Assembly (NCBI GenBank): GCA_913775095.1
Contig: CAJYIW010000019.1
Span: 62,001 to 126,000 of the forward strand
Source: an uncultured Siphonobacter sp.
GTDB taxonomy: Bacteria; Bacteroidota; Bacteroidia; Cytophagales; Spirosomataceae
Direction of reading: 5' to 3'
DNA length: 64,000 nucleotides
The position numbers were made by a program, and so were the translations under genes. Shown piece after piece: positions 8,123 through 16,548 of the stretch. Each line of letters starts with the position of its first letter. Position 1 is the stretch's first letter. The notes beneath the pieces were generated by a model. That model did no database searches. It was not told the origin of the DNA and saw only the letters and a list, made by a program, of their open reading frames with translations.

Positions 8123-8443
8123 AGGCTACAGAGCTAAAGATCAGTTAATCAGGAAAAACAGTTTTTACGTCAACATTCGATGTTTTTTTGACCAATCGAA
8201 TCACGAAAACCTAAGTGACAAAATTGTGTATTTTTGCGAAAGAAGCCGTATTTATTTTGTGATTATTTGGAGAGAGGCTCCCTTTCTTTGGATGTGTCAC
8301 CGGAGTAGATAAAATACAGGAATTTGCCTGAGGAGGGCATGGCTCTGCCAGAAAAGGCATCCGGTGAGGTTACTTCCAATTCCTGTTTTAAATTTAACTG
8401 CCGTTAAATGGTTTGGTAACGAAACAAATTCTTCCCAGTCCCT
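8123..8443. promoter_or_regulatory. Divergent intergenic region with possible structured RNA
   Basis: No convincing gene. A Bacteroidota-type -7 box TATTTTTG lies at 8229-8236 on the plus strand, without a clear -33 partner. Downstream, 8316-8386 can form a three-way junction: outer 9-bp stem ACAGGAATT (8316-8324) with AATTCCTGT (8378-8386), inner hairpins TGCC/GGCA at 8325-8328/8336-8339 and at 8346-8349/8356-8359. TCACCGG (8297-8303) can also pair with CCGGTGA (8361-8367), crossing the outer stem as a pseudoknot or an alternative fold. This could be the 5' leader of the gene at 8444. Confidence 0.4.
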
Positions 8444-9412
8444 GTGAAAACTGAAGTATTCTCCGCCCCTGTAAAAGACCATAAAGCTGAACGGAATTTC
8501 AGGTTCTGGCAGTCCACCGTAGCTTTCTCGACGTATGCCTTATTGCTGGTAAGCATTCTGGGCAGGTTCGGAAGCTACTTTTTCTTCTTTGAGCTCTTCA
8601 GCCACTTTGCCGTTCAATGCCTGGGGGTATCGCTGTTGCTGCTCCTGTACTGGATGCTTTTCCGAAATCGATTGTACGTCGTTGCTCTGTTTAGTGTCAT
8701 TCTGAACGCGTGGCTGGTGTTTCCCTGGTTATCCAGAGACGAAGTACAGGGAAAAGCAGATCTGCGGGTCATGCACACCAATGTTCTTTTCACGAACGAG
8801 AACTTTGGGGCGATAGTGAAAGGTATTCAAAAGGAAAAAGCGGACATCGTTCTCATTGCCGAAGCAACGCCGATGATTTTTCAAAATTTCAGGAAGGGTC
8901 TGGGAGCGGAATACCCCTACCAGTACATGGTGTATACCAAATCGCACTGCTACAACGTAATCGGAAGCCGGTTTCCACTGGAGGTGGATCACACCGCCGT
9001 TACGGCTAACCGGATGCTGCACGTGTACACAACCGTCAAAGGCCGGAAAGTAGGACTGGTGTCCGTGCACCCGAAAACGCCCCTGAATCCGGTCTGGTTT
9101 AAACTTCGCAACGAACGGATTTCCAAAGCATTCGATCTGGCGGCTCAGGAGAAAGTTCCGGCCATTCTGGCGGGGGATTTTAATATCAGCGTCTTTTCTC
9201 CCGTTTACGAATCGCTGGTAGAAAAAACGGGGTTAAAAGCCGCCCGGAAAGGACGGGGAATTTTTCCTACTTACCGCAATGGATACGGCCCACTGATGAT
9301 TCCGATTGATCACCTATTTACCAACGAGGGTTTTCGAACCGTAGGTTTTTATACCACGGATATCGAGGGATCGGATCATAAAGCCATTGTAGCTGATCTA
9401 CAGTTTCAATAA
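8444..9412 (+). CDS. Membrane-anchored endonuclease/exonuclease/phosphatase-family protein
   Basis: 322 residues starting at a GTG; an upstream in-frame ATG at 8408 is followed by a stop, so GTG is the only reasonable start. Three hydrophobic segments (about 25-95) anchor it in the inner membrane. From residue about 105 there is an EEP domain: HTNVLFTNENF, EATPMIF (metal-ligand Glu), VSVHPKTP, AGDFNIS (Asp/Asn) and the terminal catalytic GSDHKAI. This layout (three helices plus extracytoplasmic EEP domain) is common in Gram-negative bacteria; substrates may be phosphodiesters of lipids or nucleic acids, not determinable here. Confidence 0.8.
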   Translation: MKTEVFSAPVKDHKAERNFRFWQSTVAFSTYALLLVSILGRFGSYFFFFELFSHFAVQCLGVSLLLLLYWMLFRNRLYVVALFSVILNAWLVFPWLSRDEVQGKADLRVMHTNVLFTNENFGAIVKGIQKEKADIVLIAEATPMIFQNFRKGLGAEYPYQYMVYTKSHCYNVIGSRFPLEVDHTAVTANRMLHVYTTVKGRKVGLVSVHPKTPLNPVWFKLRNERISKAFDLAAQEKVPAILAGDFNISVFSPVYESLVEKTGLKAARKGRGIFPTYRNGYGPLMIPIDHLFTNEGFRTVGFYTTDIEGSDHKAIVADLQFQ

Positions 9413-9433
9413 AAAAGCCCTGACTTTCAGGGC
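9411..9433 (-). terminator. Intrinsic terminator for the minus-strand lipoprotein gene
   Basis: On the minus strand, stem GCCCTGA/TCAGGGC with a 3-nt loop is followed by a T6 tract. The T tract overlaps the stop-codon region of the convergent plus-strand gene ending at 9412. Confidence 0.75.
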
Positions 9434-9461
9434 CTGGATACTCGTAGGTAAAGCGAAAAGA

Positions 9462-10175
9462 TTACTTATTGGCGGGCGTGAACCGAATCTGAATGCGTTT
9501 GTAATACAGGTTCGTCAGTCCTTCATACCCCGAATCAGTTCCTACTACCACGAAAATTTCTCCTTCAGTATTGGACGTGGCCTGGAGCACTTGTCCTTCG
9601 CTGCTGCGGGTAATGAATTTATAGGAAGAGTCAGAACTACCGTTGGAGATATCTCCCAGCACAAGCATATGCTTACCGCCCTGCGACTGGTTGCCTTTAT
9701 CCAGATTGAAGGTATAGAAGTCATTGACCAGGCTCACCGCCGGGGCAATGCCCGAGGCTCCGGCTTTCAGATAAACGGAGTTGGCGGGGGAACCACCGAT
9801 GCCTACGCTGCCTTCGGGAGCATTGGAGGCTAGTTCTACCACAAATTCTACGTTGAATTTCGTATTAGGAGCAAAGCCCGTTACCTTTTGAGTGAGGTAC
9901 ATGAATAAATCGTCACTGCGGTTATGCCCCTGAAGACGGAAACCCTGAAGCTTCGTATCCAGAGGAGCGGGTAGTGTGGACAGGCCTTTCCTGAATTCAA
10001 AAAGGGAAGTATCCGTCGCGGTGGAATAATCCGAGAAACCGGCAGTCCAGCTTTGGCTTCCTCCCATACTAAAATCGGTGGCGGTCAGAAAAAAGGGTTC
10101 TGAAAATTCTTTGTTGCAACTGATGGCTCCGGTTAGCAGGAGCATCAGGCCAATCCATTTGGACAGTCGTTTCAT
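9462..10175 (-). CDS. Putative lipoprotein of unknown function
   Basis: 237 residues. Signal sequence with lipobox AISC (Cys20). The mature part contains WTAGFSDYS, then RLQGHNRSDDLFMYL, FNVEFVVELASNAPEG and VGIGGSPANSVYLKAGAS, a recurring pattern in uncharacterised exported bacterial proteins, probably a beta-sandwich. No catalytic motif is apparent. It stands alone, with its own terminator at 9411-9433 and about 190 bp upstream before the next minus-strand gene end. Confidence 0.65.
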   Translation of the reverse strand: MKRLSKWIGLMLLLTGAISCNKEFSEPFFLTATDFSMGGSQSWTAGFSDYSTATDTSLFEFRKGLSTLPAPLDTKLQGFRLQGHNRSDDLFMYLTQKVTGFAPNTKFNVEFVVELASNAPEGSVGIGGSPANSVYLKAGASGIAPAVSLVNDFYTFNLDKGNQSQGGKHMLVLGDISNGSSDSSYKFITRSSEGQVLQATSNTEGEIFVVVGTDSGYEGLTNLYYKRIQIRFTPANK

Positions 10176-10364
10176 GGTTTATTGTTTAAATCAAATGAGT
10201 TCTGTTTCACACTGAACCAGTGGCAGACGAAAAAGGTCTGAGAAAGCTTTCTGAATCCATGACCCGGCTTTCCACTCAAAAGTTGTAACGACGAGCGGTC
10301 CTCTTAAGTATTGATAAAGTAAGCTATTGAAAATCAATGCGTAATCATTTGTAAAAATGCTAAG

Positions 10365-11555
10365 TTATTTCCTGGTCTGCATCCGATGCCAGATTTCATA
10401 ACAGGCCCGGCTGTTGTGATAGGGACACTTCCAGGCGTTTACCTTATCGGATGACAGGGAGGGCTGATGACGGGCATCGGTCTTCTCGAACCATTCGCCC
10501 TTTTCAGTGTCAATCAAATAGGCTTTAATGAAAGCCCAGCTTTGCTGAGCTTTGTCCAGAAAATGCTGTTTGCCCGAGAGTTGGTAGGCATTGAAGTAAC
10601 CCACCAGTTGTTCGCTCAGCACCCACCAGCTGCGATCTTCATTTTTGTGACCCGTTCGGGGATCCAGTTCGTACGTTAATGCCCCGTCTGGATTGAGGCC
10701 TTCCAGCGTAGCGGTAGCCATTTGAAGGCTTACCTCTTTCGTTTTTGCCAGTAAGTCTTTGTCTTTTAATACCTCGGCCGTTTCGTATAAAAGCCAGGAG
10801 GCTTCAATGTCGTGACCGTAAGAAACTTCGCTGGATTTGACCTGCCAGTCTTCCGTGAAAAACAGTCGCATGTGGTAATTTTTCGGATCGATGATGTGAC
10901 CCAGAAAATCATTTTCCAGCATGGAACGAACCTGTTTTTTCAGGTCCGGGTCGGGCCAGACCCGGTATAGATTGGTGAAAGGTTCAATCAGGTGAAGATG
11001 CGTGTTCATGGATTTCCGCTTGTCACCTGTACTCAGGATGTAATCGTCCGTCTGCGACCAGTCCTCGTTAAAGGCCTCAATGAAGCCACCATGTCGGGAA
11101 TCATAGGCTTTCTCGACCATAACCCGGAACAACTGTTTGGCGTCTTCCAGTACTTCGTGATCTTCCGTCGCCCGGTAATATTCACTCAGACCGTAGAGCG
11201 TAAAACCCTGGCCATACAACTGTTTTTTCGTCACGGAAGGGCTGCCGTCTGCTTTGACCGACCAGTACACGCCGCCGTGTTTCGAATCCCAGAAATAGGT
11301 TTTAATGAATCGGTACGCCCGGTAGGCCAGCGTGCGGTACTCCGGATTGCGGGTAACCCGATAAGCCAGCGAAAAAGACCACAGAATACGGGCGTTGAGT
11401 ACAATCGCCTTATCTGCTTTGGGGTCAGGCTGGTTATTCGCATCCACGCGACCATAAAATCCACCTCTGGGATCGACCGTATGCGTTTCCCAGTATTGAA
11501 AGATGCGTAAAAACTCCTGATAGACTTCCTGTTGCAAGGCTGGTAAGGTAAGCAT
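10365..11555 (-). CDS. AGE-family epimerase, probable cellobiose 2-epimerase
   Basis: 396 residues from the ATG at 11555; a longer frame to 11621 would overlap moeA and adds a non-conserved head. The sequence is an (alpha/alpha)6-barrel of the N-acylglucosamine 2-epimerase superfamily. Diagnostic motifs are MNTHLHLIEPF (catalytic His near 190), SYGHDIEASWLL, SWWVLSEQLV and the terminal WKCPYHNSRACYE, which together are closer to cellobiose 2-epimerases than to N-acetylglucosamine epimerases. The enzyme would interconvert glucose and mannose at the reducing end of beta-1,4-linked disaccharides. No signal peptide, so cytoplasmic. It lies 25 bp after moeA and may be cotranscribed, although the functions are unrelated. 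Confidence 0.82.
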   Translation of the reverse strand: MLTLPALQQEVYQEFLRIFQYWETHTVDPRGGFYGRVDANNQPDPKADKAIVLNARILWSFSLAYRVTRNPEYRTLAYRAYRFIKTYFWDSKHGGVYWSVKADGSPSVTKKQLYGQGFTLYGLSEYYRATEDHEVLEDAKQLFRVMVEKAYDSRHGGFIEAFNEDWSQTDDYILSTGDKRKSMNTHLHLIEPFTNLYRVWPDPDLKKQVRSMLENDFLGHIIDPKNYHMRLFFTEDWQVKSSEVSYGHDIEASWLLYETAEVLKDKDLLAKTKEVSLQMATATLEGLNPDGALTYELDPRTGHKNEDRSWWVLSEQLVGYFNAYQLSGKQHFLDKAQQSWAFIKAYLIDTEKGEWFEKTDARHQPSLSSDKVNAWKCPYHNSRACYEIWHRMQTRK

Positions 11556-11580
11556 GACTCCCGTGCAGTTAGAGGTAGAA

Positions 11581-12771
11581 TTAACGAAAAGAGAAGTAAG
11601 GGTACACTTCGCCTGCTTCAAAAACGGAACGGTCCGAAGGAAGTTCCAGAAATCCGGTGCATGCTAATAAATTGGCAAAATCGCCTGATCCGGAGCCTTT
11701 GAGGGGCGTGGCCAGTAGTCGGCCTTCTTCATTAAAGGCAGCGGCAACCGTCAGAAAATACGTTAATTCCGGTTTGAAAACGATGTTTTCTGAAAGTACG
11801 GCTTTCATCGGGGTAAGCGTCTCCCGCAGCAGGTAAGGCCTGACGTATTTCAGGAAACAGGCGAACGTGGAAACCGGATTACCGGGGAGGGCGAAAACGG
11901 CGTTTTTACCGGGTTTCACACCAAACCACAGGGGCTTGCCGGGTCGTTGGGCTACTTTATGAAACTGCTTTTGAACGCCTAATTTTTCCAGCGTTGCCGG
12001 CACAAAATCCTTTTTACCCGCAGAAACACCACCCGTTAAAATCAGGATTTCAAAATTTTGCAACAGGTCACCCAGCTTACTTTCCAGCGATTCGGGTTGG
12101 TCGGGCAGGTGGAATAAATCACTGGCATAGCCCATTTCCTGCAGGGCCGCCGCCAGTTGATACCCGCTCGACTTACGGATCTGGTGGGGCAAAGGTATTG
12201 CAGAAACATCTACCAATTCGTCTCCCGTGGAGATAAGGGCAATGCGGGGTTTCTTTTCGACCAGTACTTCCGCTTTTCCAACGGAAGCCAGAATACCCAT
12301 TTCAGAAGAACCCAGCCGAAGGCCTGGCGGTAGCAATAGCTCGCCCGTCTGGCGGTCGCTGCCCTGATGATGGACATTCTGCTGCGGACTGACGGGAGCC
12401 TTCAGGGCAGCAAAACGCTTGTCACTATACTCAGAAACGTTGATATCCTCGTAACGCACGACGGTATTGGTATGCAGGGGTAACACCGCACCCGTCATGA
12501 CTTCAATGGCGGAACCTCTGGAGGTCAACGTTTGGGGCGATTCACCGGCGTACTGGGTACCCTCTATGCGAAACAAGCCTTCGGTAAGGGGGGTATCGGT
12601 ATAGAGGGCAATGCCATCCATGGTTACGCGATCAAAAGGAGGAAAATCCCGATCAGCTACGATCGGCTCCGCCAGGATTCGGCGACTGGCGAAGGAGAGA
12701 GGAATGGTCTCAAGGCCCCAGTTGATTCGATGGGCGGTGATGATTTGGCAGGCTTCTTCAACAGAAATCAT
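11581..12771 (-). CDS. moeA: Molybdopterin molybdotransferase MoeA
   Basis: 396 residues from the ATG at 12771 (MISVEEACQII), the usual MoeA N-terminus; the upstream extension of 17 codons is not family-like. Motifs: FDRVTMDGIAL near residue 60, SSEMGILASVG, RIALISTGDELV, ILTGGVSAGKKDFVP and ALPGNPVSTFACF, followed by the C-terminal beta-barrel. MoeA inserts molybdate into adenylylated molybdopterin in the cytoplasm. The cofactor genes moaC and mobA lie 3 kb away on the other strand, so the pathway is locally clustered but not in one operon. Confidence 0.92.
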   Translation of the reverse strand: MISVEEACQIITAHRINWGLETIPLSFASRRILAEPIVADRDFPPFDRVTMDGIALYTDTPLTEGLFRIEGTQYAGESPQTLTSRGSAIEVMTGAVLPLHTNTVVRYEDINVSEYSDKRFAALKAPVSPQQNVHHQGSDRQTGELLLPPGLRLGSSEMGILASVGKAEVLVEKKPRIALISTGDELVDVSAIPLPHQIRKSSGYQLAAALQEMGYASDLFHLPDQPESLESKLGDLLQNFEILILTGGVSAGKKDFVPATLEKLGVQKQFHKVAQRPGKPLWFGVKPGKNAVFALPGNPVSTFACFLKYVRPYLLRETLTPMKAVLSENIVFKPELTYFLTVAAAFNEEGRLLATPLKGSGSGDFANLLACTGFLELPSDRSVFEAGEVYPYFSFR

Positions 12772-12962
12772 AAGCAAGGACGTATAACAGAGTACCAAAG
12801 ATGGCAGAGACCGCGTATTCAATCAATGCTTCCGGTCGGAATGCTTTTAAATATTGATTTTCTTGGCTCTATTTGTAAGTTGACTTTAGACCGAAAGGCT
12901 TAAATTCAGCCGTAGGTTACTAAAATCCGTTACTCCCATCTCAACAAGCCTAAACCATTTTT

Positions 12963-15176
12963 ATGCGAAAACCGCTTTTTCTCATTCCTCTATTCGTTTT
13001 CATAAGTACAGTGTGTGCTATCGCTCAGCCCGCGGCTGAGCCCTATGGTCCGCAGGCCCTGACCATTCTGGACGCCCGCAAGTTTCACTGGACGCCGGAT
13101 GGGAATGCCTACCTGAATTTTCAGGGAGGCGAGTTGATCCAGACCGAAGTTAAAACCGGCCAGACAACCACGCTGGTTACTAAGCAGCAAATTACGCCTG
13201 CCGGAGCCAGTGAGCCCCTGCGGGTGCTGGCCTTCGATTACTTGCCCGCCCAGAAGAAAGTATTGATTTATACAAACGCGAAGCGAGTCTGGCGTTATGC
13301 CACGCGTGGGGATTATTACCTGCTGGACCTGAATAATAACTCCCTCAAAAAGCTGGGACAATCCTTACCGGAAAGCTCCCTGATGTTTGCGAAAGTATCG
13401 CCCGATGGTTCCCAGGCAGCCTATGTTTCCAAACATAATCTTTATACCGAAGACCTGAAATCAGGAGCGATCAAGCCTTTGACCACTGATGGAACGGACC
13501 GCCTGATTAACGGAACGTTTGACTGGGTGTACGAAGAAGAACTCGACTGCCGCGACGGTTTTCGCTGGTCGCCGGATAGCAAGCGAATTGCCTTCTGGAC
13601 GGTAGATGCCCGCAAGATTCGTAACTTTCTGATGATCAATAATACGGATTCAACGTATTCCTTCAATGTTCCCGTAGAGTATCCCAAAGCAGGAGAAAAG
13701 CCTTCACCAACTTTTGTGAAGACCGTTGAGGTAGCCACGGGAAAAATTACGCCCATCCAGATTCCCGGCGAGCCGGATAACAACCTGTTGCCCCGAATGG
13801 AATGGATTCCCGGCAGTTCGGAGCTGCTGATTCAGCAACTGAACCGCCGTCAGCAGGAGAGTACCCTGTACGTAGCGGATGGAGCGACGGGTACGGCGAA
13901 GGTAATCAACAAGGAAACCGATGAGGCCTGGGTGGATGTGCGTAGTAACTGGTCCGAAAGCGAAGTAACCAACTGGTACTGGCTATCGGGTAATAAGGAG
14001 TTCCTTTACATGAGCGAAAAAGGCGGCTGGCGTCAACTTTACAAGGTTACCAAAGAAGGTAAAGAGACGCTGCTTTCGAAAGAGCCTTTTGACATCATCA
14101 ATATTTATACCGTTGATGAAAAAAATGGTTACGTGTATTTCGCAGCTTCCCCCACAAATGCTACGCAACAGTATTTATACCGTTTGAAACTGAACGGAAA
14201 AGGGACTGCTGAACGATTAACTCCCGCCAAATACGCCGGTACAAACGACTACGAAATTTCTCCAAACGGGTTATGGGCCAGTCATTCGTTTTCTTCGGCT
14301 AACTTCCAGCCCGTGAGTGGACTTATTACCTTGCACACGCATAAACCCGTGGCCGGAAAACCCGAGCCGGAGTTGAAAGCCGGGCGGATGAACGTGGAGT
14401 TTTTCCAGGTGAAAACTTCCGAAGGAACGGTCATGGACGGCTGGATGGTTAAACCCACCAACTTCGACTCAACAAAGAAATATCCGGTCGTATTCTACGT
14501 GTACGGAGAACCGGCCTCAGCGACGGTAGTAGACCGCTTCGGAACGGGTTATAACCGACTGTTTCAGGGAAGTATGGCTGACAAAGGGTACGTGTACATT
14601 TCGCTCGATAACCGGGGAACGCCCGCTCCCAAAGGCCGGGCCTGGCGGAAAGCCATTTACCGGAATAACGGAATCGTAAATACGAAAGATCAGGGACTGG
14701 CTACGCAGGAAATCATTAAGTGGCCGTTCATTGACAAAGACCGCGTAGCGATCTGGGGCTGGAGCGGCGGCGGTATGTCTACGCTGAACGCCCTGATGCA
14801 GTATCCCGAGGTGTATCAGACCGGCATCGCCATTGCGGCCATCTCTGATTTGCACCTGTACGATAACGTATACGAAGAACGGTACATGGGCATTCCTTCG
14901 GAGGCACAGGCCGATTACGCCAAAGGTTCACCCATCAGCCACGTACAGAACCTGAAAGGTAACCTGCTCTACATTCACGGAACGGGAGACGATAACGTAC
15001 ATTACCAGAATGCCGAAGTGCTGATCAATCATTTGATTAAGGCCGGAAAGTTATTCAGTCTGATGATTTACCCCAATCGGAGCCATAGCATCTCCGAAGG
15101 TCAGGGAACTTCTCAGCACCTGTCCAAAACATATACGGACTTTTTGCTGAAGAACTGCCCTCCGGGAGCGAAGTAA
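12963..15176 (+). CDS. S9 family dipeptidyl peptidase IV-like protease
   Basis: 737 residues with a signal peptide (cleavage near CAIAQ, residue 22). An N-terminal beta-propeller (DPPIV_N) is followed by an alpha/beta-hydrolase domain. The catalytic triad reads Ser601 in GWSGGG, Asp676 in HGTGDD and His708 in NRSH. The Glu pair that binds the substrate amino terminus in DPP4 is present in DWVYEEEL (Glu191-193), so X-Pro or X-Ala dipeptide release is likely. Periplasmic or outer-membrane associated. Divergent from moeA with a 190-bp shared upstream region, and ended by a UUCG-type terminator. Confidence 0.9.
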   Translation: MRKPLFLIPLFVFISTVCAIAQPAAEPYGPQALTILDARKFHWTPDGNAYLNFQGGELIQTEVKTGQTTTLVTKQQITPAGASEPLRVLAFDYLPAQKKVLIYTNAKRVWRYATRGDYYLLDLNNNSLKKLGQSLPESSLMFAKVSPDGSQAAYVSKHNLYTEDLKSGAIKPLTTDGTDRLINGTFDWVYEEELDCRDGFRWSPDSKRIAFWTVDARKIRNFLMINNTDSTYSFNVPVEYPKAGEKPSPTFVKTVEVATGKITPIQIPGEPDNNLLPRMEWIPGSSELLIQQLNRRQQESTLYVADGATGTAKVINKETDEAWVDVRSNWSESEVTNWYWLSGNKEFLYMSEKGGWRQLYKVTKEGKETLLSKEPFDIINIYTVDEKNGYVYFAASPTNATQQYLYRLKLNGKGTAERLTPAKYAGTNDYEISPNGLWASHSFSSANFQPVSGLITLHTHKPVAGKPEPELKAGRMNVEFFQVKTSEGTVMDGWMVKPTNFDSTKKYPVVFYVYGEPASATVVDRFGTGYNRLFQGSMADKGYVYISLDNRGTPAPKGRAWRKAIYRNNGIVNTKDQGLATQEIIKWPFIDKDRVAIWGWSGGGMSTLNALMQYPEVYQTGIAIAAISDLHLYDNVYEERYMGIPSEAQADYAKGSPISHVQNLKGNLLYIHGTGDDNVHYQNAEVLINHLIKAGKLFSLMIYPNRSHSISEGQGTSQHLSKTYTDFLLKNCPPGAK

Positions 15177-15210
15177 TGCTCTTGTGATTCAGCGAGAATC
15201 CTTTAGATTT

Positions 15211-15241
15211 GGCAACGCTTCGGCGTTGCCATTTTTATTTT
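15211..15241 (+). terminator. Intrinsic terminator with UUCG tetraloop
   Basis: Stem GGCAACGC/GCGTTGCC capped by TTCG and followed by ATTTTTATTTT, downstream of the peptidase gene. Confidence 0.9.
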
Positions 15242-15265
15242 CTTACCTTCTTAAGCCGCAAATCG

Positions 15266-15832
15266 ATGAGTACAAGTGAACCTTTTGCTTATGAAGCCAT
15301 TCTGAAAGATACCCAGGATTCTGGTTTTACCATGGCTTCCGAACCGTTGACGGGTTCTTTGCTTCGTACGCTGGCTGCCACTAAACCGGCCGGAAGATTT
15401 CTGGAATTGGGAACCGGAACGGGGCTGTCTACATCCTGGATTCTGGCGGGAATGGATGCTGCATCCACGCTCGTTTCCGTCGATAACGATTCCCGTTTTC
15501 TGGACATTGCCGAGCGTCACCTGCATAGTGATGAACGACTGCAACTGGTGCGGGCTGACGCGGGTGAATGGCTTGAAACGCACACTTCCGAAACATTCGA
15601 TTATATCTTTGCCGATACCTGGCACGGGAAGTACCTGCTGCTCGATGAAACGCTGGCCATGCTGAAGCCCGGCGGCTTATACATTATTGATGATCTGTTA
15701 CCTCAGCCGAACTGGCCTGAAGGGCACGACGTCAAAGCTAAGTTATTAAAGGAACGCCTCCTGTCAGAACCCCAGCTCTGGATCACCCAACTGGACTGGG
15801 CGACGGGGATTATGATTGGGGTGAAAAAGTAA
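15266..15832 (+). CDS. Class I SAM-dependent O-methyltransferase
   Basis: 188 residues from the ATG at 15266 (MSTSEPFAYEA); the alternative TTG at 15209 lies inside the terminator stem of the previous gene and is rejected. The SAM-binding motif I is FLELGTGTGLSTSWIL, with the acidic residue after beta-2 in LVSVDNDSRFL, then DYIFADTWHGKY and the late LKPGGLYIIDD. This matches the catechol/caffeoyl-CoA O-methyltransferase-like fold. Substrate unknown; cytoplasmic. It is followed by a repeat-filled gap before moaC. Confidence 0.8.
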   Translation: MSTSEPFAYEAILKDTQDSGFTMASEPLTGSLLRTLAATKPAGRFLELGTGTGLSTSWILAGMDAASTLVSVDNDSRFLDIAERHLHSDERLQLVRADAGEWLETHTSETFDYIFADTWHGKYLLLDETLAMLKPGGLYIIDDLLPQPNWPEGHDVKAKLLKERLLSEPQLWITQLDWATGIMIGVKK

Positions 15833-15960
15833 GTTTAGTTGTCAGTTTTCGGTTGACTGTTGTCAGTTAATGATCGAGTTACTAGTGAACATTAGTAGTG
15901 GCATTCATGAGAACTTAAAACTGACTAACAACCATCAACTGAAAACCATCAACTGAAAAC
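15832..15960. repeat. Intergenic inverted repeat of GTTTTC-type heptads
   Basis: The gap between the methyltransferase stop and the moaC start (15965) is mostly an imperfect inverted repeat. The left arm (about 15832-15868) contains CAGTTTTCGGTTGACTGTTG; the right arm (15917-15960) holds two direct copies of CCATCAACTGAAAAC, whose complement matches the left arm. Similar arms occur at 48639-48730 and 53984-54562. Confidence 0.6.
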
Positions 15961-15964
15961 TCAT

Positions 15965-16435
15965 ATGTCTCTCACGCACCTGGACGAAAATGCAAACCCT
16001 ACTATGGTAGATGTAGGGGATAAGTCCATCACCCGCCGGACGGCTACGGCCCGGAGTCTGGTTTTATTACCCCCAGCCGTTCTGGAGGCTTTGCAGGATG
16101 GTGAAATCAAGACCAAGAAAGGTCCGGTCTTTCATACCGCCATCATTGCCGGCACCATGGGTGCCAAGAAGACTTCGGAGTTAATTCCGTTCTGTCACCC
16201 ACTCGGGCTGGATTCCTGTAAATTTAAAATTGAGGTGATTGGCAATCAGGTACAAATCGATTGTACCTGTGCTCTGGAAGCTAAAACCGGAGTAGAAATG
16301 GAAGCCCTTACCGGAGCCTCCATTGCTGCTCTGACGATTTATGACATGTGCAAGGCCTTATCGCACGATATCGTTATTCAGGAAACCAGGCTCCTGACTA
16401 AGACGGGAGGCAAGTCGGATTTTCAGGCTCGCTAG
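15965..16435 (+). CDS. moaC: Cyclic pyranopterin monophosphate synthase MoaC
   Basis: 156 residues, the normal size. Characteristic blocks are MVDVGDKSITRRTATA, the Lys/His active-site region KTSELIPFCHPLGLD, TGVEMEALTGASIAALTIYDM and KALSHDI. With MoaA it converts GTP-derived cyclic intermediate to cPMP, the first step of molybdenum cofactor synthesis, in the cytoplasm. Followed 113 bp later by mobA, the two separated by a strong hairpin. Confidence 0.95.
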   Translation: MSLTHLDENANPTMVDVGDKSITRRTATARSLVLLPPAVLEALQDGEIKTKKGPVFHTAIIAGTMGAKKTSELIPFCHPLGLDSCKFKIEVIGNQVQIDCTCALEAKTGVEMEALTGASIAALTIYDMCKALSHDIVIQETRLLTKTGGKSDFQAR

Positions 16436-16440
16436 GGAAG

Positions 16441-16477
16441 GGATTGAAATCGCAGAGTCTTTCTGCGATTTCAATCC
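16441..16477. other. Perfect 16-bp hairpin between moaC and mobA
   Basis: GGATTGAAATCGCAGA (16441-16456) is perfectly complementary to 16462-16477, with a 5-nt loop. It begins 5 bp after the moaC stop. No T-run follows on the plus strand, so it may be an mRNA-stabilising or processing structure rather than a terminator. Confidence 0.65.
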
Positions 16478-16548
16478 GCCCGGATCAGAGGGGAGCAACC
16501 CAACCTTACCGGCCATTTATTTCACCACCATTCAACCGCAGACGACGC

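Noticed and set aside
16478-16548. Molybdenum-cofactor riboswitch before mobA
   Set aside because: Too short (about 70 nt) and lacking the multi-helix layout of Moco aptamers; only a single simple hairpin precedes it.
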